NCBI RefSeq assembly: GCF_047228825.1
Contig: NZ_JBFEGN010000005.1
Span: 1 to 64,000 of the forward strand
Length of the DNA: 64,000 bases
Direction of reading: 5' to 3'
Source of the DNA: Siminovitchia sp047228825
Lineage (GTDB): Bacteria > Bacillota > Bacilli > Bacillales > Bacillaceae_C
The notes below the pieces were generated by a model. It had not been told where the DNA came from and did not search any database. It saw nothing but the letters and a program-made list of their open reading frames with translations. Position 1 is the first letter of the stretch. Each line of letters begins with the position of its first letter. This document shows positions 50,539 to 58,406 of the stretch, piece by piece. The position numbers were made by a program, and so were the translations under genes.

Positions 50539-51192
50539 TTACCCTGAACGGTGAAAACCGATTTTTTTGCTGACTGCAAGCCCGTCACCCACCGGAATAA
50601 TGGTCGTTATAAAGTCTGTTTTTTCCATTAACGTCTGATTATATTCCTTCAACTTTTTTACAATTCCTTTCAGCCGTTTATTTTCAACAGATTCTTCTGC
50701 AACAAGTCCCTTGAATAAAACGTTGTCTGAATAGACACAACCATTATTTGTCAACAATTTGCTGTACATGTTAAAAAAATTCATATATTGACCCTTCGCT
50801 GCATCGATGAAAATGGCATCGTATGGACCAAATGCCGCCGCCTCATCAAACAATTCCAACGCATTTCCCCCAAGCAATGCAATTCTTGCTTCCAGGCCTG
50901 CACGCTGAAAGTTTTGTATAGCTTCCTTTGCCCTCTGTTCATCCAGTTCAATCGTGACAATCTTTGTTGCAGGCAGGGCATAAGCCATCCTTAAAGCGGA
51001 ATATCCGATCGCCGTCCCTATTTCCAATATTCGTGCCGGATTTTGGATTCTCATGATTTGAAGCATGACATTGATGGACATTGGCTCCATAATCGGAACA
51101 TTGTCTTTTTCGGCAATGCGTTCCAATTCCCGTAAAAGCTCATTTCTTGGAGGAAGAAAAGATTCCACATATTGTCGGACTAATTCATTCAT
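50539..51192 (-). CDS. yrrM: O-methyltransferase YrrM (TrmR-type tRNA 5-hydroxyuridine methyltransferase family)
   Basis: Class I O-methyltransferase of the COMT-like family. The SAM motif is ILEIGTAIGYSALRMAYALP near residue 53, and AIFIDAAKGQYMNFF carries metal-binding Asp. B. subtilis YrrM (TrmR) methylates 5-hydroxyuridine in tRNA to 5-methoxyuridine; the same role is likely. 217 aa. It follows mltG by 16 bases. Confidence 0.88.
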   Translation of the reverse strand: MNELVRQYVESFLPPRNELLRELERIAEKDNVPIMEPMSINVMLQIMRIQNPARILEIGTAIGYSALRMAYALPATKIVTIELDEQRAKEAIQNFQRAGLEARIALLGGNALELFDEAAAFGPYDAIFIDAAKGQYMNFFNMYSKLLTNNGCVYSDNVLFKGLVAEESVENKRLKGIVKKLKEYNQTLMEKTDFITTIIPVGDGLAVSKKIGFHRSG

Positions 51193-51208
51193 GGGAAAAC
51201 CTCCGGTC

Positions 51209-52363
51209 CTAATCTCTTTTGTCTGTAATATATTTTGCCTTTAGCTTGTTATGCTCTTCCAATGTTTTGGCATAATGAACTTCCCCTGTTCCGTACTCCG
51301 CCAAGAAATAAAGATATTGGCTTTCGGCGGGGTTTAAGGCTGCCTCAATGGAAGATTCTCCCGCATTGGCGATCGGGCCGGGGGGGAGGCCTTTCATTTT
51401 ATACGTATTATACGGAGAATCGACCTCCAAATCTTTATACATTGTTCTTTCCTTATGCTTGCCCAATGCATATAATACAGTCGGGTCCGTTTGGAGAGGC
51501 ATGTCCTTTTGCATCCGGTTATGAAACACACTCGAAATAAGATGGCGGTCGGCTTTTTCAGTAGCTTCTTTTTCAATCAAAGAAGCCAAGGTAAGCAATT
51601 CATGAACATCCACCTTTTTTTCCGTCATTTTTTCATTATATTTGGCCACTACCCCGTATGTTTTTTTGATCATCGGATCAATGATTGATTCCAATGGCGG
51701 ATTTTCTTCATAATAGGAATAGGTTGCAGGATACAAATACCCTTCCAGCGGATGTTTTATATTTTTGTGAAACATATCATCCGTCAGCAGTTCCGGATAT
51801 TTTGCCTGGAACTGTTTGATCGTTTCTTGATCATCCAGCTTCTCCATAATTTCTTTCTTTGTGTAGCCGGTATGTTTTTCTATCGTTTCGGCAATTTGCT
51901 CCAATTGATATCCTTCCGGAACAGTAATTTTAAAAATCGCTTCCCGGGCCAAAATGCCCGTTTGCAGTGTTTTGGATATCTCGTTCAGTGTCATGGATGG
52001 CGCCATGTCATAAACACCCGCCTGAAAACCGGAAACATTATTCAGCTTTACGTAATATTTAAATACTGTGGCATTTTTGATAATGCCTTTTTCCTTAAGC
52101 AGCTTTCCGATTGAAGTGGTTGACGATCCGATCGGAACCTCTATTTTGACGGTTTTATTGTTTTCCGGATCAACCGGTTTTAAGGCAGATTTGATATAAA
52201 ATATGCTTCCCAGGACTGTTGCTGTCATCAATATAACCGTAATAAGGGCGATAATAGCCACTATTTTTCTAATGATCATCGCCTCATTTCTTCTTTCAAG
52301 CAAATTTTTTCTGATCAGTTCCGCCCTTTTTTCTTTATCCAGTTTTTGTGTCCCCTCTTGCAT
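51209..52363 (-). CDS. mltG: Endolytic murein transglycosylase MltG
   Basis: Membrane-anchored lytic transglycosylase that cuts nascent glycan strands. A cytoplasmic N-terminus is followed by one membrane helix (about 30-52), a LysM-like region and the YceG domain with the catalytic glutamate in LASLIEKEATEKADR and the C-terminal LPPGPIANAGESSIEAALNP. 384 aa. ATG at 52363 follows GGGAGGGG at a long spacing. It has its own promoter region after the yrzB terminator. Confidence 0.93.
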   Translation of the reverse strand: MQEGTQKLDKEKRAELIRKNLLERRNEAMIIRKIVAIIALITVILMTATVLGSIFYIKSALKPVDPENNKTVKIEVPIGSSTTSIGKLLKEKGIIKNATVFKYYVKLNNVSGFQAGVYDMAPSMTLNEISKTLQTGILAREAIFKITVPEGYQLEQIAETIEKHTGYTKKEIMEKLDDQETIKQFQAKYPELLTDDMFHKNIKHPLEGYLYPATYSYYEENPPLESIIDPMIKKTYGVVAKYNEKMTEKKVDVHELLTLASLIEKEATEKADRHLISSVFHNRMQKDMPLQTDPTVLYALGKHKERTMYKDLEVDSPYNTYKMKGLPPGPIANAGESSIEAALNPAESQYLYFLAEYGTGEVHYAKTLEEHNKLKAKYITDKRD

Positions 52364-52460
52364 AGACGGGAATCCCCTCCCGGTATTCTGTCTTATATAC
52401 CTTTTCTATTATACAATAATTATGGAATTTTTCATTTTTAACGCGATAAAAAATGAATAA

Positions 52461-52488
52461 AACCGACCCCGGTAACGGGATCGGTTTG
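52461..52488 (-). terminator. Terminator after yrzB
   Basis: On the minus strand AACCGATCCCG, TTAC and CGGGGTCGGTT form an 11-bp stem (one G-T pair) followed by TTATTC, ending the ireB-ruvX-yrzB transcript. Confidence 0.8.
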
Positions 52489-52500
52489 TCATGGAAAAAT

Positions 52501-52785
52501 TTACTCTTCATCTTCAGCCAAAAAAGTGTTGAGCATTTCTTCGATCATATCCCATTCTTCTTCGGTTTCAATGGGCTGCAGGCTTCCTTCTTCGCCTTCT
52601 TCATTCGGAATAAAGGCGGAAGCATGAATTTCAATTTCATCATCTTCGTCCTCGTCGGCGCCTGCCGGAAAATACAATACATATGACTTATTAAATTCAT
52701 CGGAGTCAAATGTAAAAAGGATTTCATGCAATTCTTCATTTCCTTGTTCATCTACGACAGTAAAATATTTTTCATCCATTTCCAT
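52501..52785 (-). CDS. yrzB: Acidic DUF1292 protein YrzB
   Basis: 94 aa, strongly acidic (stretches such as DEDEDDEIEIHASAF and ETEEEWDMIEEMLN). The DUF1292 family is nearly always placed next to ruvX and ireB in Firmicutes. No catalytic motif; the function is unknown. Third gene of ireB-ruvX-yrzB. Confidence 0.92.
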   Translation of the reverse strand: MEMDEKYFTVVDEQGNEELHEILFTFDSDEFNKSYVLYFPAGADEDEDDEIEIHASAFIPNEEGEEGSLQPIETEEEWDMIEEMLNTFLAEDEE

Positions 52786-52794
52786 TTTTTCACC

Positions 52795-53214
52795 TCATTT
52801 TTGTTGGCTGTCCAAGAAACTTTGCAGGATCATGGCTGCCGCCATCTTATCGATGACTTTTTTTCTTTTCTTTCTGCTTACATCCGCTTCAAGCAATACT
52901 CGTTCGGCGGCTATCGTACTCAGGCGTTCATCCCAGAGCAGTACCGGGAGTTGAAACTTTTTGGCGAGAAGATCAGCATAGGCCATGGAGGCCTCGCCAC
53001 GCGGCCCAATCGTGTTATTCATATTTTTTGGCAGGCCCACAATGATTTTCTCGACACCGTATTCTCTTATAATTTCACCAATCCGCTTGAATCCAAACAT
53101 TTTTTTTTCTTCATTAATCGATATTGTTTCAACTCCCTGGGCAGTCCAGCCCATTTCGTCACTAATGGCCACTCCCACCGTCCTGGAACCAACATCAAGG
53201 CCCATCATGCGCAT
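52795..53214 (-). CDS. ruvX: Holliday junction resolvase-like nuclease RuvX (YqgF)
   Basis: RNase-H-fold protein implicated in pre-16S rRNA 5' processing and possibly branched DNA. The N-terminal MMGLDVGSRTVGVAISD holds the first catalytic Asp (D7); VGLPKNMNNTIGPRG and LWDERLSTIAAERVL carry the others. 139 aa, normal. Its ATG overlaps the ireB stop by one base (TAATG). Confidence 0.94.
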   Translation of the reverse strand: MRMMGLDVGSRTVGVAISDEMGWTAQGVETISINEEKKMFGFKRIGEIIREYGVEKIIVGLPKNMNNTIGPRGEASMAYADLLAKKFQLPVLLWDERLSTIAAERVLLEADVSRKKRKKVIDKMAAAMILQSFLDSQQK

Positions 53215-53483
53215 TATTTTTCCTCGCGATGTTGAGATAAATATGATTTGACCAGCTCTTCAATAATCTCGTCCCGTTCCAGCTTTCTCATAAGATTCCG
53301 TGCGTCATGATGCCTTGGAATATAGGCCGGATCCCCGGAAAGCAAATATCCGACGATTTGGTTAATGGGGTTATATCCTTTCTCCTGAAGCGCCCTGTAC
53401 ACATGGAGCAAAACCCCTTTTACATCATGGTCCATCGGATCTTCTTGAAAATTGAACCTCATCGTTTCGTCAAAAGAGCCCAT
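53214..53483 (-). CDS. ireB: IreB family regulatory phosphoprotein (YrzL)
   Basis: Small dimeric protein; in Enterococcus IreB is phosphorylated by the PASTA kinase IreK and affects cephalosporin resistance. It has the conserved MDHDVKGVLLHVYRALQEKG and YNPINQIVGYLLSGDPAYI. 89 aa. First gene of the unit with ruvX and yrzB. Confidence 0.93.
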   Translation of the reverse strand: MGSFDETMRFNFQEDPMDHDVKGVLLHVYRALQEKGYNPINQIVGYLLSGDPAYIPRHHDARNLMRKLERDEIIEELVKSYLSQHREEK

Positions 53484-53554
53484 TTTTACAACACCTCTTT
53501 CATGCGGCCGTTCACGAATGACCTGTCTTCATTGTACATGATTTCGACTTGGAA

Positions 53555-56182
53555 TCAAATGGATTTTATCCAATCACCGACGAAAGATAAAGCCTCGTCC
53601 AATTGGCCGGGATTTTTCCCTCCTGCCTGGGCCATGTCGGGCCGTCCCCCGCCTCCGCCGCCGCAGCGGGCAGCCACTTCTTTGACAAGTTTTCCGGCAT
53701 GGTATTTATTAGTCAAATCCTTCGTAACGGCGGCAATAAGGTTTACTTTGCCGTTTTGGACAGATCCCAGTACAACGATACCGGATCCGATTTGCCCCTT
53801 CAGGTCGTCAGCCATGCTTCTTAGTGTGTTCATGTCGGCACCCTGCACCTTGCTGGCGATCACTTTGATGCCGTCTATTTCAGTTGCCTGTCCAAGCAAA
53901 CTTCCAGCCTCCAGATGGGCCAGTTTATCCGAAAGGGATTCATTTTCTCGCTGAAGCTCTTTTAGTTCGTTTAACAAATTTTGGGTTCTTTCCTCAACAT
54001 TGTTCGGCTTTATTTTCAGCATGTCGGCCACCATGCGAAGCTTCCTTAATTGCCCGCTCATGAAGCGGTACGCATGTTCGCCTGTCACGGCTTCAATTCT
54101 TCTGATTCCGGCGCCAATTCCGCTTTCAGCAACAATTTTAAACAGTCCAATTTCAGCTGTATTGGATACGTGGCAGCCGCCGCATAATTCCAGGCTGTCT
54201 CCGGCCTGGACAACCCGGACGGTCTCTCCGTATTTTTCGCCAAAAAGGGCCATCGCTCCCATCTTCTTTGCTTCTTCCAAACTTTTATAAGAAATGTTGA
54301 CAGGGTGATTGGACCAAATGTTTTCATTGACGATCGCTTCAACTTTTTCCAGCTCTTCTTCCGTAATTGCCCCAAAATGGGAAAAATCGAAGCGGAGGCG
54401 GTCAGGCCCCACATAGGAGCCCGCCTGGTTGACATGTTCGCCCAGAACATCCTTTAGCGCCTTGTGCAAAAGGTGAGTCGCAGTATGGTTTTTAATCACC
54501 TTCCGCCTCATTTGCTCATCAACCGCGGCGACCACCTCATCTCCTTTTTTGAGTGTCCCTTCTTCTATGAACCCGGTGTGAAGATGCTGTCCGTTCGGTG
54601 CCTTTTTTACTTCAGATATTTTCACTTTCAGGCCTTTCCCGACAACCGTTCCTTCATCGGCAATTTGCCCGCCGCTTTCTGCGTAAAACGGCGTTTCTTT
54701 TAAAATAATTTGGACGGTTTCCCCTGCATCGGCTTCAGTAACAAGCTCACCCTCTTTCACAATCGCTTCAACGACTGAGTTCACTTGAAGCGTATCATAG
54801 CCGATAAATGCGCTTTGTACCTTCAGTTCGCCAAGGACCCCGCTTTGGACCTGCATGGAATCGGCTTCCTGGCGGGCAGACCGGGCTCTTTCCCTCTGTT
54901 TTGCCATCGCCTTTTCAAAGCCTTCATGATCAACCTGCATCTGCTCTTCTGCTGCATACTCTTCCGTCAATTCCAACGGAAACCCATACGTGTCATACAA
55001 TCTGAATACTTGATCTCCGGGAATCGTGTCTCTTCCTTCGGCTTTCGCCTTTTTAATGAAAGAGGCAAGTATCTCCAAACCTTCATTCAATGTTTCGTGG
55101 AAGCGCTCCTCTTCATTTTTAATGACGCGTTGAATAAAATCGGCATTTTTTAATACGTCCGGGTAGTAATCTTTCATGATTTCGCCAACAATGGGTGCAA
55201 GCTTGTACATAAACGGTCTATGAATGCTGATTTCCTTACCGTAGCGGACTGCCCTGCGCAGCAGCCTTCTTAACACGTATCCTCTCCCCTCATTGGAAGG
55301 AAGCGCACCGTCGGATACGGCAAAAGTAACTGTCCGGACATGATCTGCGATCACCTTGAAGGCGGTATCCTGTTTTTCCATTTTCCCATATGTCTGCCCG
55401 GAAATTTTTTCGGTTTCCCGAATGATCGGCATAAACAAGTCCGTGTCAAAGTTTGTCGGCACGTTTTGAACAACGGATGCCATCCGCTCAAGCCCCATTC
55501 CCGTATCTATATTTTTCTTTGGAAGCGGGGTATAGGTCCCATCGGGATTGTGGTTGAATTGGGAAAAAACCAAATTCCAGATTTCCAGGTATCGCTCGTT
55601 CTCTCCACCCGGATATAATTCCGGATCATTTGGATCATCTCCGTATTCCGGCCCCCGGTCATAAAAGATCTCGGAGTTTGGACCGCTCGGCCCTTCACCG
55701 ATATCCCAAAAATTTTCTTTCAGGCGGATGATTCTTTCCTTCGGCAAACCGATAAGTTTGTTCCAAATTTCAAATGCTTCATCATCTTCCGGATGGATCG
55801 TTACAGACAGTTTATCACTGTCAAATCCGATCCACCTGGTGCTCGTCAAAAACTCCCACGCCCATTCAATCGCTTCTTTTTTAAAATAATCTCCAATCGA
55901 AAAATTCCCGAGCATTTCAAAAAATGTGTGGTGTCTCGCCGTTTTCCCGACATTTTCAATATCATTCGTCCGAATGGCTTTTTGGGCGTTGACAATTCGC
56001 GGATTTTCAGGAATTTCCCTGCCGTCGAAATATTTTTTTAAAGTCGCCACCCCGCTGTTGATCCAAAGCAAGGACGGGTCGTCATGGGGGATGAGAGAAG
56101 CACTTGGCTCCACTTTATGGCCTTTCTCTTTGAAAAAATCCAGATACATTTGCCTTATTTGAGTTCCGGTTAGCATGTTCAT
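53555..56182 (-). CDS. alaS: Alanyl-tRNA synthetase
   Basis: Class II synthetase charging tRNA-Ala. The catalytic core (about 1-240) contains RHHTFFEMLGNFSIGDYF and is followed by the tRNA-recognition domain and the editing domain with the zinc motif HTATHLLHKAL and CGGCH. A C-terminal oligomerisation domain ends in a Gly-rich CGGGGGGRPDMAQAGG. 875 aa. The ATG at 56182 is 7 bases after GGGAGG. Controlled by an alanine T-box. Confidence 0.97.
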   Translation of the reverse strand: MNMLTGTQIRQMYLDFFKEKGHKVEPSASLIPHDDPSLLWINSGVATLKKYFDGREIPENPRIVNAQKAIRTNDIENVGKTARHHTFFEMLGNFSIGDYFKKEAIEWAWEFLTSTRWIGFDSDKLSVTIHPEDDEAFEIWNKLIGLPKERIIRLKENFWDIGEGPSGPNSEIFYDRGPEYGDDPNDPELYPGGENERYLEIWNLVFSQFNHNPDGTYTPLPKKNIDTGMGLERMASVVQNVPTNFDTDLFMPIIRETEKISGQTYGKMEKQDTAFKVIADHVRTVTFAVSDGALPSNEGRGYVLRRLLRRAVRYGKEISIHRPFMYKLAPIVGEIMKDYYPDVLKNADFIQRVIKNEEERFHETLNEGLEILASFIKKAKAEGRDTIPGDQVFRLYDTYGFPLELTEEYAAEEQMQVDHEGFEKAMAKQRERARSARQEADSMQVQSGVLGELKVQSAFIGYDTLQVNSVVEAIVKEGELVTEADAGETVQIILKETPFYAESGGQIADEGTVVGKGLKVKISEVKKAPNGQHLHTGFIEEGTLKKGDEVVAAVDEQMRRKVIKNHTATHLLHKALKDVLGEHVNQAGSYVGPDRLRFDFSHFGAITEEELEKVEAIVNENIWSNHPVNISYKSLEEAKKMGAMALFGEKYGETVRVVQAGDSLELCGGCHVSNTAEIGLFKIVAESGIGAGIRRIEAVTGEHAYRFMSGQLRKLRMVADMLKIKPNNVEERTQNLLNELKELQRENESLSDKLAHLEAGSLLGQATEIDGIKVIASKVQGADMNTLRSMADDLKGQIGSGIVVLGSVQNGKVNLIAAVTKDLTNKYHAGKLVKEVAARCGGGGGGRPDMAQAGGKNPGQLDEALSFVGDWIKSI

Positions 56183-56212
56183 GGTAAAACCTCCCAATCG
56201 ATTTTTAAAAAT

Positions 56213-56477
56213 AAAAAAAACTCCTCCCCATCCAGGGGCGAAGCTTCGTCACGGTACCACCCTGATTATCAAAACAATTCATTTGATTTGATATCTCTTG
56301 GTACCTTAACGCGGTTTACGGCAGGGATTAGCTGCTCTCAGGATTGGCTCATTGTTGCCCTTCATCCGGAATCTCTTTCAGCCTCGGAAATTCCTCTCTT
56401 ATGCAGATCTCGCCTGCTTGGATGGACAGCAACATGAATGGATCCATCATAGATTTTTCATTATTGTTATTACAGAA
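56213..56477 (-). promoter_or_regulatory. T-box riboswitch (alanine) controlling alaS, with its terminator
   Basis: The 333-base gap before alaS holds the T-box core AGGGTGGTACCGTG on the minus strand (56263-56250). A terminator (CTTCGCCCC with GGGGAGGAG, then eight T residues, about 56241-56211) follows it. A GCT triplet at 56332-56330, in GAGAGCAGCTAATCCC, is the likely alanine specifier. Uncharged tRNA-Ala should favour read-through into alaS. Confidence 0.9.
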
Positions 56478-56507
56478 ATTATAGGAAATGAATGAACGCT
56501 TTGTCAA
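56478..56507 (-). promoter_or_regulatory. Sigma-A promoter of the alaS T-box leader
   Basis: On the minus strand TTGACA (56507-56502) and TATAAT (56483-56478) are 18 bases apart. Confidence 0.85.
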
Positions 56508-56515
56508 TCATGACT

Positions 56516-57580
56516 TCATCTTGAATAGATCAAATAATCACGGGTATGGATGATGGCCACTTTTAACACGGCCAGCAACGGAACCGCAATGAGCATGCCC
56601 AATATACCGCCTGCCTCACCGCCGATAATCAGTGCAGCAATGATAAAAAGCGGATGGATATTAATCGATTTGCCGACAATATACGGTGATAATACGTTGC
56701 CTTCCAAAAATTGCAGCAACACCATGATTCCCAGGGCAAAAACAGCTTGCTTGATGGATGACATGAGCGCTATGGCCAAAACGGGAACGGCTCCAATCAC
56801 GGCCCCAAAATAGGGAATAATGTTTGTGAAAGCGATGATCAAACCCAGTATGATTGGATAATCAAGCCCGATCACCCAGAACAACAGGCTGGAAATGATG
56901 CCGAGGATGGAACAGACAAGCAACTGCCCCCTAATATACCCGCCAAGCGATACATGGACCGCGGATAAAAATGCCACGGCATTTTTTCGCCATTTTTTCG
57001 GGGTCATATACCATGCTGCTGTTTTTACGCGCTCCAAATCTTTCAAAAAATAAAATGAAATAAAAGGGATAACAGCAAGGACAATCGCATAGTTGACGAG
57101 CCCCACTACAAAGGAAATGGCTTTTTCCATAAATTTCCCGATCCAAAGTTCAAAACTGTCCACCTGCGCCATCAGTTCATTTTTCATGCCATCCGGCCAG
57201 CGGGAGGTTGATGCATCCAATTCTCTGATTAATCCTTTGTAATACGCCAATAGTTCGGGCACATGCTCGGAAAAATGTCGCATCTGCCCGATTAATGCGG
57301 GAATACCCAAATACAGCCCGTAGCCGATTCCTCCAAAAAATAAAATATAGATGAATAGAATGGCATAGGAACGATTCATGCCAAGCAGCTCCAGCCTCCC
57401 AACGAGCGGGTGAAGCAAATAGGCGATAAAACCCCCGATCACAAAGGGAAGAACACCGATCCACAAAACATTCAGGAGGGGCTCCCACAACGGTTTAATT
57501 AATAAGAAAAAATAGAGCAGAATAAAAACAATCAAAATCATGCCGAATTGATACAACAGGCGTATGCGTGATTCCTTCAA
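56516..57580 (-). CDS. yrrI: AI-2E family transporter YrrI
   Basis: Multi-pass membrane protein (about eight helices) of the AI-2E/PerM family, whose members are linked to export of signals or sodium/proton exchange; the substrate here is unknown. Conserved IIPYFGAVIGAVPVL and NVLSPYIVGKSINIHPLFII are present. 354 aa from a TTG at 57580, 7 bases after GGGAGGGG; the longer frame upstream has no ribosome-binding site. In B. subtilis the gln transport genes lie between alaS and yrrI; here they do not. Confidence 0.85.
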   Translation of the reverse strand: MKESRIRLLYQFGMILIVFILLYFFLLIKPLWEPLLNVLWIGVLPFVIGGFIAYLLHPLVGRLELLGMNRSYAILFIYILFFGGIGYGLYLGIPALIGQMRHFSEHVPELLAYYKGLIRELDASTSRWPDGMKNELMAQVDSFELWIGKFMEKAISFVVGLVNYAIVLAVIPFISFYFLKDLERVKTAAWYMTPKKWRKNAVAFLSAVHVSLGGYIRGQLLVCSILGIISSLLFWVIGLDYPIILGLIIAFTNIIPYFGAVIGAVPVLAIALMSSIKQAVFALGIMVLLQFLEGNVLSPYIVGKSINIHPLFIIAALIIGGEAGGILGMLIAVPLLAVLKVAIIHTRDYLIYSR

Positions 57581-57687
57581 GGCGTATCCCCTCCCTGTCA
57601 TTATTTTTTCGACTTTGGCAAATTCTAACCATAATATCGAAAAATAAGGAGGGAAGTTGAAGCGGAAAGCTGCCAAACGGCAGCTTC

Positions 57688-57876
57688 CTAAATCAACTTG
57701 CGTTGCTGTTCATCAAACAAATCATCCAAAGAACTTAAAGACCCGTCTTCTTCCACCTGGTGTGTATATATCATTTGTTTTCCAATGGACAGCTCGATGA
57801 AACAGTTCCAGCAATAATACTGGTTGACACCAATTTTACCCAGGTCCTTGCTCTGGCAATTTGGACATTTCATCAT
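57688..57876 (-). CDS. Small zinc-ribbon protein next to yrrD (YrzR-like)
   Basis: 62 aa beginning with a zinc ribbon (C4, C7, C22 and C25 in KCPNCQSKDLGKIGVNQYYC and WNCF), then an acidic tail (EEDGSLSSLDDLFDE). A small protein of this form lies between yrrI and yrrD in B. subtilis; I am not certain of the gene name. GGTGGAG precedes the ATG at 57876. It overlaps the end of yrrD by 41 bases, an unusually long overlap that suggests coupling. Confidence 0.75.
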   Translation of the reverse strand: MMKCPNCQSKDLGKIGVNQYYCWNCFIELSIGKQMIYTHQVEEDGSLSSLDDLFDEQQRKLI

Positions 57877-58366
57877 GGGCTTCTCCACCTCGTCGAGTTT
57901 TTACCGACACGATCATGGCATCTTTTCCGATTTCCGGAGGTTTCGCGGTACGAACGACGCGCTTTCCCTCCGTGATGTCCGAAAAAAAACCGTCTGTCAG
58001 TTCATATCCAACGATTGTGCCCACTTCTTCCATAAAATATACATCATCCAGGAGGCCAAGTTTGTCTCCTTGTTGGGACAGGGTGTTTTTTTTGGATAAA
58101 GGCTGATGATGGTGCATCGTAAATTCTTCATCGAGCTCATTATATTTTACCAGGCTGTTTTTGCCGTCGATCATGACTCCATCATTCCCGAACGATGTAA
58201 CAGACTGAATTGGGAGCCGGTACTTTTTTCCGATCAAACCTTTCGCAAGCAGCAAGAGATCTGTTACCAAGCCCTCTTCTCCGATGCAAATGTCGCAAAC
58301 CTCTCCGATCCGTTCCCCGCCTTTATCATACACCGGCTTGCCCTTCAATAAAGAAAATGTTCGCAA
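57836..58366 (-). CDS. yrrD: PRC-barrel protein YrrD
   Basis: 176 aa with two PRC-barrel-like halves (LKGKPVYDKGGERIGEVCDI near the start and DKLGLLDDVYFMEEVGTIVGYEL in the second half), a fold used in RNA-processing and photosynthetic proteins. The function here is unknown. The start is a TTG at 58366 after AAAGGCGG, giving the expected N-terminus RTFSLLKGKPV. Lies between the zinc-ribbon gene and recD2. Confidence 0.82.
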   Translation of the reverse strand: MRTFSLLKGKPVYDKGGERIGEVCDICIGEEGLVTDLLLLAKGLIGKKYRLPIQSVTSFGNDGVMIDGKNSLVKYNELDEEFTMHHHQPLSKKNTLSQQGDKLGLLDDVYFMEEVGTIVGYELTDGFFSDITEGKRVVRTAKPPEIGKDAMIVSVKTRRGGEAHDEMSKLPEQGPG

Positions 58367-58406
58367 AGAAACACCGCCTTTCCGAACATTTTTATTGTCT
58401 GCTGGA

